From NCBI RefSeq assembly GCF_009725235.1, contig NZ_WJFC01000026.1, positions 33,356 through 97,355 of the forward strand: a stretch of 64,000 nucleotides of DNA, in the 5' to 3' direction. The number at the start of each line of letters is the position of its first letter. Position 1 is the stretch's first letter. This DNA comes from Scytonema sp. UIC 10036. GTDB lineage: Bacteria > Cyanobacteriota > Cyanobacteriia > Cyanobacteriales > Nostocaceae. Below, piece by piece: positions 24,829 to 32,719 of this stretch. The notes under the pieces were generated by a model. The model worked only from the letters and a program-made list of their open reading frames with translations. It was not told where the DNA came from and ran no database searches. The position numbers were made by a program, and so were the translations under genes.

Positions 24829-25941
24829 TTAGCCATCTATAAGTTGGCTGTCTGTAAGCATTATAGTTGAGTTGCTTTCGAGAGAGAAATCGGAGAGATA
24901 TCCAAAAAAGCTACTGCTACTTTGGTTTGGGATAATTAATGTACCTTTAACAGTGATATATTGACCTTTTCCAGAAAGAGTTTTTCTACTTATATCTTCT
25001 AATTCTTTTATCCTGTCTGCGGGAAAATAGCTAATTAAAGAATAATTTCGATATTCTCCATCGCCATATATTGTTATACATTGACTCATTTTTTGTTCGC
25101 CAAGAACGGGTGGTAGGTCATCTAGCTTGTATGGAGGATATATACAATCATGAATTGAATATTGGTTTATATAGCCTTTAATAGTAGCTATTTTATTATG
25201 ATAAACATTTTGGGTAGCTGTTGGATTAACTTGAAAATTTTTCAGCAGTTCAGTTGCAGTAAGCTTGGTAATTGTATCTGGATTTGAAGACTGTTTTAAA
25301 GTATTAGAATTATTTCTAAATTTTATTTTTGGAGTTAAAAACTCTGGTATACCATTGAGGTCAATATTATTACGACCAAATTCAAAAGCATCTTTATAGT
25401 TTCTTCCAGCACTAAGAGCATCATAAAATGCTACAGAGAAATTAATCGCAGCTTTATCTGTAATAGCGCGTTCCATACCGATAACACAGTCAATATGCTG
25501 ATAAATTGCCTCAGCCTGAGCTTCAGAGTAGCAAGCATTAAGTAGTACACATTCAATTGAGTTTTTACATAACTCAAATAGGGTTGCTAGTGAGTTTGTA
25601 CTAACTAGTTGCACTTGACCAGAGTTATCTTCTAAGACTATGCCACTTGGCTGAGAATTCCGATGGAGAACATCTCGCTGATGCTGCCCATAATTCTTCT
25701 CAAAATCTACATGATTAGTTTTTGTAGCGTGACCAGAAAAATGTACAATCTGTGGCTCTTTATCTAATAAAGTACGACGCAAATCATCAATCCGAACTGC
25801 CCACCTAGTGATTAATTCAAATTCTTCTCTTGCTCTTGAGCTAGGACGTTCCAATGCAGCTTGAATTTCCCGCACTTCCTCGTCTAAACGGATCTGAATT
25901 GTATCTTTTGGATTAGCTGATAATATTAAAATTTTTTTCAT
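24829..25941 (-). CDS. CHAT-domain (caspase-like) protein with C-terminal OB-like domain
   Basis: 370 residues. The N-terminal 210 residues form a CHAT domain: MKKILILSANPKDTIQIRLD start, catalytic His71 in HFSGH, catalytic Cys137 in LLNACYSE, then the conserved IGMERAITDKAA. CHAT proteins are clan CD proteases used in cyanobacterial and other prokaryotic signalling or defence. The C-terminal half (about 230-370) has a beta-rich sequence (IATIKGYINQY, GQYITVKGTLII) resembling an OB-fold, which could be a sensor. No transmembrane segment. Neighbours are accessory and unrelated. Start is preceded by a plain AT-rich leader without a strong Shine-Dalgarno sequence. Confidence 0.82.
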   Translation of the reverse strand: MKKILILSANPKDTIQIRLDEEVREIQAALERPSSRAREEFELITRWAVRIDDLRRTLLDKEPQIVHFSGHATKTNHVDFEKNYGQHQRDVLHRNSQPSGIVLEDNSGQVQLVSTNSLATLFELCKNSIECVLLNACYSEAQAEAIYQHIDCVIGMERAITDKAAINFSVAFYDALSAGRNYKDAFEFGRNNIDLNGIPEFLTPKIKFRNNSNTLKQSSNPDTITKLTATELLKNFQVNPTATQNVYHNKIATIKGYINQYSIHDCIYPPYKLDDLPPVLGEQKMSQCITIYGDGEYRNYSLISYFPADRIKELEDISRKTLSGKGQYITVKGTLIIPNQSSSSFFGYLSDFSLESNSTIMLTDSQLIDG

Positions 25942-25959
25942 ACTTTTGATTAACCTACG

Positions 25960-26203
25960 CCACGATTTCTAGTTCAACATCTGGATTATTTTCAGCTAAG
26001 GTCTTGAAGGCGATCGCAATCGCACGAGGGTCAACACCTTGGTTGTGACCTTACGCTTACCTTTTTTTATTAGCGTTTGCAGATGAGAAACTTTATCCTC
26101 ACTTAAGTCCACAATGTACTTCTTTGCCATGTTATTTCCTAATTTTTAAGTAGCTTATCAATAACAGGGACTACCTAGCAAAGTTGCTTTGGTGGACTAC
26201 TAG
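25960..26203 (-). mobile_element. Remnant of an IS630-type element (transposase start and right end)
   Basis: The ATG at 26128-26130 opens MAKKYIVDLSEDKVSHLQTL, alike to the start of the transposase at 5020, and decays after about 40 codons. 26173-26203 (CCTAGCAAAGTTG...GGACTACTAG) corresponds to the right inverted end of the 3860-5097 element. The rest is missing. Confidence 0.75.
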
Positions 26204-26327
26204 GGCAAACGCATCTTATTTTTAGAATGCTTACTGGACAAAGGTTTCAGCCATTGTTGAGTTTTGTTGCTAAAACTTAAAACTCTTATGATACATGGCT
26301 TTTAGAATTTTAATGCGTTTGCCCTAG
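26200..26327. mobile_element. MITE-like element with CTAGGGCAAACGCAT ends
   Basis: 15-bp perfect inverted ends (CTAGGGCAAACGCAT at 26200-26214, its complement at 26313-26327) enclose about 100 bp without coding capacity. CTAG/TA borders fit a Tc1/IS630-type derivative. It sits directly against the IS630 remnant. Confidence 0.75.
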
Positions 26328-26356
26328 GGTGAGGTATGTCAAATACTGTCCAGATT

Positions 26357-26503
26357 TTAACTTTTTGATGCCACTGCTAAAGTAACTGTAGCTCCGCCAG
26401 CACCAACACTTAATAATAGAGGATGATTTGTTAGAACTCCCACTAATCCTAATAAACCAAATGACGCTGCTACGGCAATAATAGCCATTTTAACTGATGA
26501 CAT
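26357..26503 (-). CDS. 48-aa hydrophobic peptide
   Basis: An AAGGAGG box lies eight bases before the ATG, a strong translation signal for so short a frame. The product (MSSVKMAIIAVAASFGLLGL, then a Gly-rich second half GAGGATVTLAVASKS) is hydrophobic with a possible two-helix hairpin. It could be a small membrane protein, or a precursor peptide such as a bacteriocin, but no leader or processing gene is close by. The next minus-strand frame (RTX-like, 26643) also has a strong ribosome binding site. Confidence 0.5.
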   Translation of the reverse strand: MSSVKMAIIAVAASFGLLGLVGVLTNHPLLLSVGAGGATVTLAVASKS

Positions 26504-26642
26504 AAGTTATCCTCCTTGAATGAGAATTTTAGTTAGTACTCACAAACTTCAAATATTAAATGTGATGAAGTCTCGCGCAATGTTCACGTTAGTTGAGTCT
26601 GAAATCAAGCCAATTAGCTCATTAGCGAAGAAAATTCCTCTG

Positions 26643-26828
26643 TCAATTATCGTTTCCAGCTAACAACAATCTCGCATTTGGATCATTTGGCTGGTAATCA
26701 CCATAAAGTGTATCATTACCTCCAAACCCAAACAGATGATCGCTACTGCCATAGCCAATTATGGTGTCGTTATTTGCAGTTCCATAAAGCTGTAAATCAG
26801 TATTTTCAGAACCTGTGATGGTTGCCAT
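26643..26828 (-). CDS. Short RTX (haemolysin-type calcium-binding) protein, probably truncated
   Basis: 61 residues with an AGGAGG box nine bases before the ATG. MATITGSENTDLQLYGTAND-like start, then two nonapeptide-style units (YGSSDHLFGFGGNDTLYGD) that match RTX calcium-binding repeats. It ends after LLLAGNDN. Full RTX proteins are much longer, so this is likely a 5' remnant, although the intact start and ribosome binding site could allow expression. Confidence 0.55.
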   Translation of the reverse strand: MATITGSENTDLQLYGTANNDTIIGYGSSDHLFGFGGNDTLYGDYQPNDPNARLLLAGNDN

Positions 26829-27167
26829 AGCGTTTTCCTCCTACAAGACCATATGATTGATTTGTTCAATTTCAATGCTAATTTCTGAAACCTTGATTTA
26901 ATCAAGATTTGAGGCTTTATTTCTAACAGAAACTAAAATTTATAGACGAAAAGTGGAAACTAAAACCCTGTAACCCTTTCAGCTATTGAATTCTCCCAAA
27001 ATGACAAAAGCGGGCTAAGTTGGCAAAACTAGTTTACTCTCCTGCACACCTTACGGTAATCTTTGAGCGGACAGGAGTAAATCCTACTAAGCTCATATTC
27101 TTTGTACGATATTTCTGTGAGAAACTTGTGAGTATACAAAAAATTTAGGTTCTTCGGTATCTAGTTA

Positions 27168-27221
27168 TGCCACATAGTTGAAAACAGCAATGCGATCGCG
27201 ATTCAGTTGGATTGCCTTGTA
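27168..27221 (-). pseudogene. hemN fragment
   Basis: On the minus strand KAIQLNRDRIAVFNY matches KTIQLNPDRIAAFNF in the intact HemN at 16143-17540. Only about 50 bp survive. It lies near a hemF remnant and an operator-like site, so a second tetrapyrrole locus probably decayed here. Confidence 0.7.
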
Positions 27222-27284
27222 AGAACGCAAGACAATCCAGTTGACTGTTCATAGTAAATATCTCATTGCTGAAAAATGTTGTTA

Positions 27285-27555
<271 letters not shown>

Positions 27556-27584
27556 ATTGATGCACAAACCTTTAATTTAACTAT

Positions 27585-27600
27585 ATTACTAAATAGTAAC
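27585..27600 (-). promoter_or_regulatory. Operator-like element in front of the hemF/hemN remnants
   Basis: On the minus strand it reads GTTACTATTTAGTAAT and is followed by TATAGT. This is close to the haem oxygenase operon site at 18431 over about 25 bp. Suggests that the remnant locus belonged to the same regulon. Confidence 0.45.
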
Positions 27601-27657
27601 TAAGTAAATATAGTTAATAATTCTTCATTCTCCACAACCTCGCATGCCTTGGCAACT

Positions 27658-27752
27658 GGAGTTTTGTGGCTATTCCTAAAACAATTGATAATGATGTAGC
27701 ACTCACGGAAAGGTCTGTTGGATTTGATACTGCTGTCAACACAATTACACTC
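27658..27752 (+). pseudogene. Phosphofructokinase fragment
   Basis: VAIPKTIDNDVALTERSVGF then DTAVNTI matches the conserved PKTIDND substrate loop of 6-phosphofructokinase. Nothing of the rest of the gene is visible on either side. Confidence 0.75.
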
Positions 27753-27849
27753 AAAGCTGCCATGTTCAGGATACTCTAATACTAGAAGTAACTCAGAAAC
27801 TTTTGCTACTGTTAACTGTTTTCGTTCATCTAACTGCTTATAACCAGTT

Positions 27850-28065
27850 TCAGTTCCGAAAATTTTTCAAAATTTTGACGCTCTGCTCCAGTTTTTTCTT
27901 TTGGTTCGGAGAATCTTTATAAGCCAGTAATTCTCGGTAGTAATTCCAAAACTCTGTCAGGAAGTTGTCCAAAATCTCTTGATGGCAAGCAACAAACGGA
28001 GTCAATTTTTTGTAGTGTCGTCCTTCATGCACCCAACACAGAGCTAAATTATTGCAAAGAAGCAA
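27850..28065 (-). pseudogene. Transposase fragment (IS66-like)
   Basis: 71 codons: [20 protein letters not shown] followed by a Glu/Lys-rich helix region. The CWVHEGRHYKKL segment resembles the middle of IS66-type transposases (C-W-x-H-x-x-R). There is no start or end of the gene, and its break adjoins the truncated psbA copy. Confidence 0.5.
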
Positions 28066-28136
28066 GCAAAAAATGCTAGACGAAATCTATCTTCCTCAGA
28101 TGGCTCCTCGGATGCAGAGTCAAGAACATCACCAAT

Positions 28137-28908
28137 ATGCCTCTACAATGGTGGTCCCTATCAAACGATCGTCTTCCACTTTCTCATTGCGGTTTATGCC
28201 TACATGGGTCGTCAGTGGGAACTCAGCTATCGTCTGGGAATGCGTCCCTGGATTCCGGTTGCATTCTCGGCTCCGGCTTCTGCAGCAACGGCTGTACTGT
28301 TAATCTACCCAATCGGGCAAGGGAGCTTCTCTGATGGGTTAATGCTGGGCATTTCTGGCACATTCAACTTTATGATTGTGTTTACAGCTGAGCATAATGT
28401 ATTGATGCATCCATTTCATATGCTAGGTGTCATCGGTGTTTTTGGTGGTGCTTTATTTTCAGCGATGCATGGATCGTTGGTCACCTCTTCTCTCCTTCGC
28501 GAAACAAGTGAAACTGAGTCACAAAACTACGGTTACAAGTTTGGACAGGAAGAAGAGACTTACAACATTGTGGCTGCACATAGCTACTTTGATCGTCTAA
28601 TCTTCCAATATGCCTCTTTTAACAACTCGCGATCGCTCCATTTCTTTCTAGCAGCTTGGCCTGTAATTGGTATTTGGTTTGCATCTCTGGGTATTAGCAC
28701 CATGTCATTCAACCTGAATGGGTTCAACTTCAACGGCTCGATTTTAGATAGCCAGGGAAGAGTAGTTCCCACCTGGGCAGATATCCTGAACCTTGCCAAC
28801 TTAGGAATTGAAGTTATCCATGAACGCAATGCTCATAACTTCCCGTTAGATCTGGCTTCCGGTGAAGCACAACCAGTCGCACTTGTAGCACCTGTAATTT
28901 CTAGTTAA
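28137..28908 (+). pseudogene. psbA: psbA (D1'), 5'-truncated copy
   Basis: Encodes D1' from about residue 105 to the natural C-terminus, still with Leu158 and Ala286. The first 104 codons and the promoter are gone, so it cannot make a functional D1. Substitutions relative to the intact gene are all synonymous and confined to the first about 175 bp, which points to gene conversion of the rest. Confidence 0.95.
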
Positions 28909-28956
28909 TCTGGGTTGCTGCTTTCATTTTACGTCTTTAATGAGTGCTTAATGAAC

Positions 28957-28976
28957 AGCGTCCGTTATCGGGCGCT
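28957..28976 (+). terminator. Hairpin terminator (copy)
   Basis: Identical to the stem-loop at 23284-23303, in the repeated segment after the truncated psbA. Confidence 0.6.
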
Positions 28977-29008
28977 TTCTTTGCATAGGCGGTTTCGCGA
29001 TCGCCAAA

Positions 29009-29614
29009 TTAATGCTGTTTCAACCACCATTCCAATAAAACAGCACGACATTGTAAGCAAATAACTTCCTGCAACAATTGGTAAACTCCAGTTGAGTTTG
29101 TGGAATAAGTAGCTGCAACAAACTCAGGTAGTAATGTTGTGTGCTTCTGAATCTGAACCACAAAGCTATAGAGTTTTTGGTTGGAGAAGGAACTATTGAT
29201 TGCCCATCCTTGAGCATTCAAGGGAGCCAATTGATGAATCGCTGCTGCATCAATTCCAAGCTCTCGCTGTACTGTGGCGATCGCCGCTTCTGTAGAACTT
29301 TGTCCTTCTGCAACCCGTCCACCTGGAAAATCCAATGTAACCTGTCCAACACCAGGACGATAGCTCGGATGCGGTAGTAGAATGCGATCGCTTTGAATGG
29401 GCAGAACAATCACAGAGTCTGCCTTTTCAATGCGCCAGTATTCTAAAATCTGTCCCCGATTGTCTTGCAGATGTTCGCCGACCAACGTCAGCCAACGAGA
29501 GCGTAGTTCAAGGAAGCGATCTTGCACTTGCCAACCGGGTTCGGACGAGGATTGCATTTGCAGTTCTAACACTTGTGAGGCAATTGATTTCGGCACATAA
29601 TTATTTATTTTCAT
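29009..29614 (-). CDS. NUDIX hydrolase
   Basis: 201 residues. The central part has the NUDIX-fold landmarks ADSVIVLPIQSDRILLPHPSYR and DFPGGRVAEGQSSTEAAIAT followed by VQRELGI. The Nudix box is imperfect: the REL is present but the usual EE pair after it is not, so metal binding may be altered. It is most like ADP-ribose/ADP-sugar pyrophosphatase-type members. It lies tail-to-tail with psbA. Upstream of its start is an AT-rich stretch with ACTATACTAAACATATAG, a weak relative of the shared operator. The intact gene is only in this copy of the segmental repeat. Confidence 0.82.
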   Translation of the reverse strand: MKINNYVPKSIASQVLELQMQSSSEPGWQVQDRFLELRSRWLTLVGEHLQDNRGQILEYWRIEKADSVIVLPIQSDRILLPHPSYRPGVGQVTLDFPGGRVAEGQSSTEAAIATVQRELGIDAAAIHQLAPLNAQGWAINSSFSNQKLYSFVVQIQKHTTLLPEFVAATYSTNSTGVYQLLQEVICLQCRAVLLEWWLKQH

Positions 29615-29676
29615 GACTCATCCTATAAAAACTTTAAAGATTACTATACTAAACATATAGCCTTTCTCAGTCTCAT

Positions 29677-29743
29677 GAGGTACACCCCCCTTTCATCCCC
29701 CCGATGCCTTGGGGGGATGAAAGGGGGGTAATTTTCGTACCTC
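29677..29743. repeat. Large palindrome, GAGGTAC...GTACCTC family
   Basis: An 18-bp perfect stem (CCCCCCTTTCATCCCCCC and complement) inside GAGGTAC/GTACCTC arms, with a preceding ATAGCCTTTCTCAGTCTCAT. A second copy is at 59134-59198 with the same leader. Likely a MITE or structured terminator. Confidence 0.75.
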
Positions 29744-29814
29744 TGCGGTTTTTTTATATCTTGCCCTTAGGTTAAAACCCAGTTTCTTTAAGTTGACGTA
29801 GGAAAAGGCTTATT

Positions 29815-29926
29815 CAAACACATCATTCACCCCGTCTCCTGTCACTGCAACAACTTCACCTGAGTCTTTATAAGCCTGCACCAGTCTCAGTTTATGTTCA
29901 GGAGATATGCGAGCAAAGACTAAGCC
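29815..29926 (-). pseudogene. P-type ATPase fragment
   Basis: Minus-strand translation [20 protein letters not shown] then [12 protein letters not shown] matches the hinge motif (TGDGVND) and flank of P-type cation ATPases, including the intact one at 50136-52781. Only about 37 codons survive. Confidence 0.85.
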
Positions 29927-29969
29927 CTATCCAGTTAATTCCAGACACCGTTTGATGAGTTCAAAATTC

Positions 29970-29989
29970 TTCCTCACAATATCCTCATA
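29970..29989 (-). promoter_or_regulatory. Direct-repeat motif, TGAGGAA family (minus strand)
   Basis: On the minus strand TATGAGGATATTGTGAGGAA, with the 11-bp spacing. Lies just beyond the P-type ATPase fragment, as the copy at 52870 lies upstream of the intact ATPase. Confidence 0.45.
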
Positions 29990-30117
29990 TTTTGTTTCTA
30001 TCCTTAAAGTAGAGTTAATTGTACCATCCTTATGAAATAGCTCTACAACAACTCAACATAATAAAAATCTTTTCAAAAATCTTCTTAAAAATTAAGATAT
30101 AAAAGGAGAAAGAGAAG

Positions 30118-30300
30118 GTGAACCTCAAACAATTCTTGACCTCAAACTGGCGGATAATCCTGACAGGAATTCTGTTTGGTAAGTAAGTGGGCGCTAGCCG
30201 TCAACTAGGGAAATCCACCAAATATGGGCAGAGGAATTTAATTACGCTGCTCCTGGGCAAATTAAAACTGCATTTCAACTTAACAACGCCGCAAACAGCA
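30118..30300 (+). pseudogene. Remnants of a YedE gene and its kinase-like partner
   Basis: 30118-30232 reads NLKQFLTSNWRIILTGILFG, a stop, then ALAVN-stop-GNPPNMG. These are the first 35 residues of the YedE fusion at 7930-9561 with stops and an indel. 30251-30290 reads GQIKTAFQLNNAA, as in the kinase at 7037-7927. Both are on the plus strand in the original order, with almost everything between deleted. A paralogous operon has been lost. Confidence 0.85.
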
Positions 30301-30404
30301 AAATATCTCTCGTGCAGGCAGTCGAGCCAAATCGGCTTGGGATACGGCTTGGAAACAACTCACTCAATCAAAGTCTTAGGTATAGATAATTTCCTTTTGT
30401 TTGC

Positions 30405-30551
30405 TGGCAATTTGTCAAGGAAGCACGCGCTAAATTGAGTCATTCCAGCGAGCAAGCAATTTTCGTCACCGACACTGTTGCACCTCAAGAAACTGATTGG
30501 CCGCAGTTGCAAGTGGTCTCAGTCGCCCCTTTAATTGCTACAGCTATCTAA
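30405..30551 (+). pseudogene. C-terminal fragment of a phosphoribosylpyrophosphate synthetase-like gene
   Basis: WQFVKEARAKLSHSSEQAIF, VTDTVAPQETDWPQLQ, VVSVAPLIATAI then a stop. The pattern resembles the last about 50 residues of PRPP synthetases. There is no start, and the surrounding DNA is decayed. Confidence 0.45.
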
Positions 30552-30607
30552 CGCTTCAAAACTGATAGTTCAATGAGTGACCTATTTTAAAAGCGAGGAA
30601 TAAAAAT

Positions 30608-31270
30608 ATGCTGAAAAGATTCCGCAATCGTACTGAAGCAGGTAAAATACTAGCTACCAAGTTGACAGACTATGCCAATCGTCCAGATGTTCTGGTGTTA
30701 GGGCTTCCCCGTGGCGGCGTTCCCGTAGCATTTGAAGTGGCAAAGGCACTTAATGCGCCATTGGATGTTTGCTTGGTCAGAAAACTAGGTGTTCCTGGAC
30801 ACAAAGAACTCGCAATCGGTGCAATTGCTACTTCTGGAGTCCGTGTTATCAATGAGAATGTTGTGCATTTGTTGAGAATTCCAAAACAAACCATCGATCG
30901 GGTGGTAGCAATGGAAATGCAGGAATTGGAGCGCCGTAATCGCGTCTATCGCGGTAATCGTCCGTTAATAGAAGTAAAAAATCATACTATAATTTTGGTT
31001 GATGACGGTATTGCTACTGGTTCCACCATCCGGGCGGCGATCGCCACATTGAAACAACAACTGCCTAAAGAATTGATAGTAGCAGTGCCAGTTGCGCCTC
31101 CTTCCACCTGTGACGAACTTGAAGCGGAAGTGGACAAGGTTGTGTGCGTGGTGATGCCAGAGGCTTTGCATGCCATTGGGATTTGGTATGAAGATTTTGA
31201 ACAAACAAGCGACGCAAAAGTCTGTGAAATATTGGCAAGACACAAACTGCTGGTAGCGAATGACTCATAA
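30608..31270 (+). CDS. Phosphoribosyltransferase-domain protein
   Basis: 220 residues. The PRPP-binding motif IILVDDGIATGSTIRAAI and the N-terminal VLGLPRGGVPVAFEVAKAL are those of the type I phosphoribosyltransferase family called COG1926, whose substrate is unknown. The second family member at 39231 is about 60 percent identical by eye. A relative (Rv0571c) is in the DosR hypoxia regulon of Mycobacterium tuberculosis. Next on the strand is the baeRF-type gene, 187 bp on. GAGGAATAAAAAT precedes the ATG. A 3' fragment of a further paralogue is at 38239. Confidence 0.9.
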   Translation: MLKRFRNRTEAGKILATKLTDYANRPDVLVLGLPRGGVPVAFEVAKALNAPLDVCLVRKLGVPGHKELAIGAIATSGVRVINENVVHLLRIPKQTIDRVVAMEMQELERRNRVYRGNRPLIEVKNHTIILVDDGIATGSTIRAAIATLKQQLPKELIVAVPVAPPSTCDELEAEVDKVVCVVMPEALHAIGIWYEDFEQTSDAKVCEILARHKLLVANDS

Positions 31271-31456
31271 ATGGAAGTTGAGTCAAAGGTATTACACCCC
31301 TTTGTCCGCGAAGACCCCACCTTGCACGTTAGTACAGATCCAGCATCCCATAAAACCTTAAGCATCATCAAAATCCTTCCAAAATTAAAAGACGGAAAGT
31401 GAAATTGCATTTTTCTCAAGATTGAACGTTCTCAATCGTTAAATCGGAGTTGACAT

Positions 31457-32614
31457 ATGAGTTTATTATCCATTGATGAAATCAAGATATTGTTAGAACA
31501 ACCGCAAGAACTGTGTGTTTCGATTTTTATGCCGACGTTCCGGGAAGCAAAACCAGAAATGCAACAGGAGCCGATTCGGCTGAAGAATCTGCTGCGAGAG
31601 GCGGAGGAAAAATTGATTCAGAGTGGGATGCGTTTTTCTAAAGCTCTAAAACTGCTACAGCCTGCCCAAGAACTACTTGACGAGCGTCATTTTTGGCTGC
31701 ATCAGAGTCATGGACTGGCAATCTTTGGCTCTACAGAAATATTTCGTTACTACCATCTACCGCTTGATTTTCCAGAATTAGCGATCGTTGGTAACCGCTT
31801 CCATATCAAGCCACTATTGCCTTTACTTATCAGCGACGAACAGTTTTATGTTCTAGCTTTGAGTCAGAAGCAGGTTAGATTACTTCAATGCACTTCTAAC
31901 AGTGTAAACGAGATCGAGTTAGAAAATGTGCCCAAGAGTATTGAAGAGGTCTTCAGTTACTACGAGTCTGAAAGACAGAGGCAGTTTCGTGGCGCTACCT
32001 CGACAGGAATCCCCGGTGCCCGAGCAGGGGTTTTTCACGGACAAGGTGTTGATACGAGTTACTTCAAAGATGATATCAGGCAATTCTTTCATTTAATAGC
32101 TCATAGGTTGCAGAAACAATTGCAGGATCAAAAAGCACCTTTAGTGTTAGCAGGAGTTGAGTATCTCTTACCAATTTATAAAGAAGTCAATCGTTACGCC
32201 TATTTGGTAGACGAAGGCATTACAGGCAATCCAGAAGAATTGAAAGCGGAGGAATTGCAAGCTAAAGCCAAGGCAATTGTGGAACCAATGTTTCAACAAG
32301 CTCAACAGGATGCCATTAAACGCTATCGAGAATTAGCAGGTACAGGACTAACATCCAATGATATTAAAGAAATTTTGCCAGCAGCGTATTACCAAAAGGT
32401 TGATTGCTTATTTATGACTCTTGGGTGGGAGCAGTGGGGCAATTTTGCTCCGGATACTAATACTGTGAATTTGCATACCAGTGTTGAACCTGGTGATGAA
32501 GATTTATTAAATTTGGCTGCAACTCACGCTCTTTTAAATGGTAGCTCAGTTTATACTTTAGATTCAGTAAATATGCCTGATAAGGCATCATTGGCTGCCA
32601 TATTCCGCTACTAA
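31457..32614 (+). CDS. baeRF-type (bacterial archaeo-eukaryotic release factor-like) protein
   Basis: 385 residues. The start (LSIDEIKILLEQPQELCVSI, FMPTFREAKPEMQQEPIRLK) and the later LQKQLQDQKAPLVLAGVEYL then LPIYKEVNRYAYL are typical of the bacterial eRF1-like proteins (baeRF family 3 type). They are predicted to act on stalled ribosomes or under stress. A conserved acidic C-terminal stretch is also present. It follows the phosphoribosyltransferase on the same strand, so an operon is possible. A family relative, Rv2629, is in the DosR regulon. Actual activity is unknown for this family. Confidence 0.85.
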   Translation: MSLLSIDEIKILLEQPQELCVSIFMPTFREAKPEMQQEPIRLKNLLREAEEKLIQSGMRFSKALKLLQPAQELLDERHFWLHQSHGLAIFGSTEIFRYYHLPLDFPELAIVGNRFHIKPLLPLLISDEQFYVLALSQKQVRLLQCTSNSVNEIELENVPKSIEEVFSYYESERQRQFRGATSTGIPGARAGVFHGQGVDTSYFKDDIRQFFHLIAHRLQKQLQDQKAPLVLAGVEYLLPIYKEVNRYAYLVDEGITGNPEELKAEELQAKAKAIVEPMFQQAQQDAIKRYRELAGTGLTSNDIKEILPAAYYQKVDCLFMTLGWEQWGNFAPDTNTVNLHTSVEPGDEDLLNLAATHALLNGSSVYTLDSVNMPDKASLAAIFRY

Positions 32615-32719
32615 TTAATAATTAGACAGAGCTAAGAATTAATTATGCGTTACCCGAAAGTCTTGGTAGGGGCGCGGCGGCCTTGCGCCCTTACATCTTT
32701 TTCGGAGAGGTCTATTGCG

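Larger units (their letters stand above)
28137..29284. repeat. 1148-bp segmental repeat, copy B
   Basis: Partner of 22464-23611. Here the left edge cuts into psbA at codon 105 or so, and the right edge continues into the complete NUDIX gene. See copy A for the pattern of differences. Confidence 0.93.

Noticed and set aside
32645..32719. Upstream ATG for the ABC permease
   Set aside because: The extra 25 residues read through a GC-rich palindrome (GGGGCGCGGCGGCCTTGCGC), and the ATG at 32720 has a proper GGAGAGG box.
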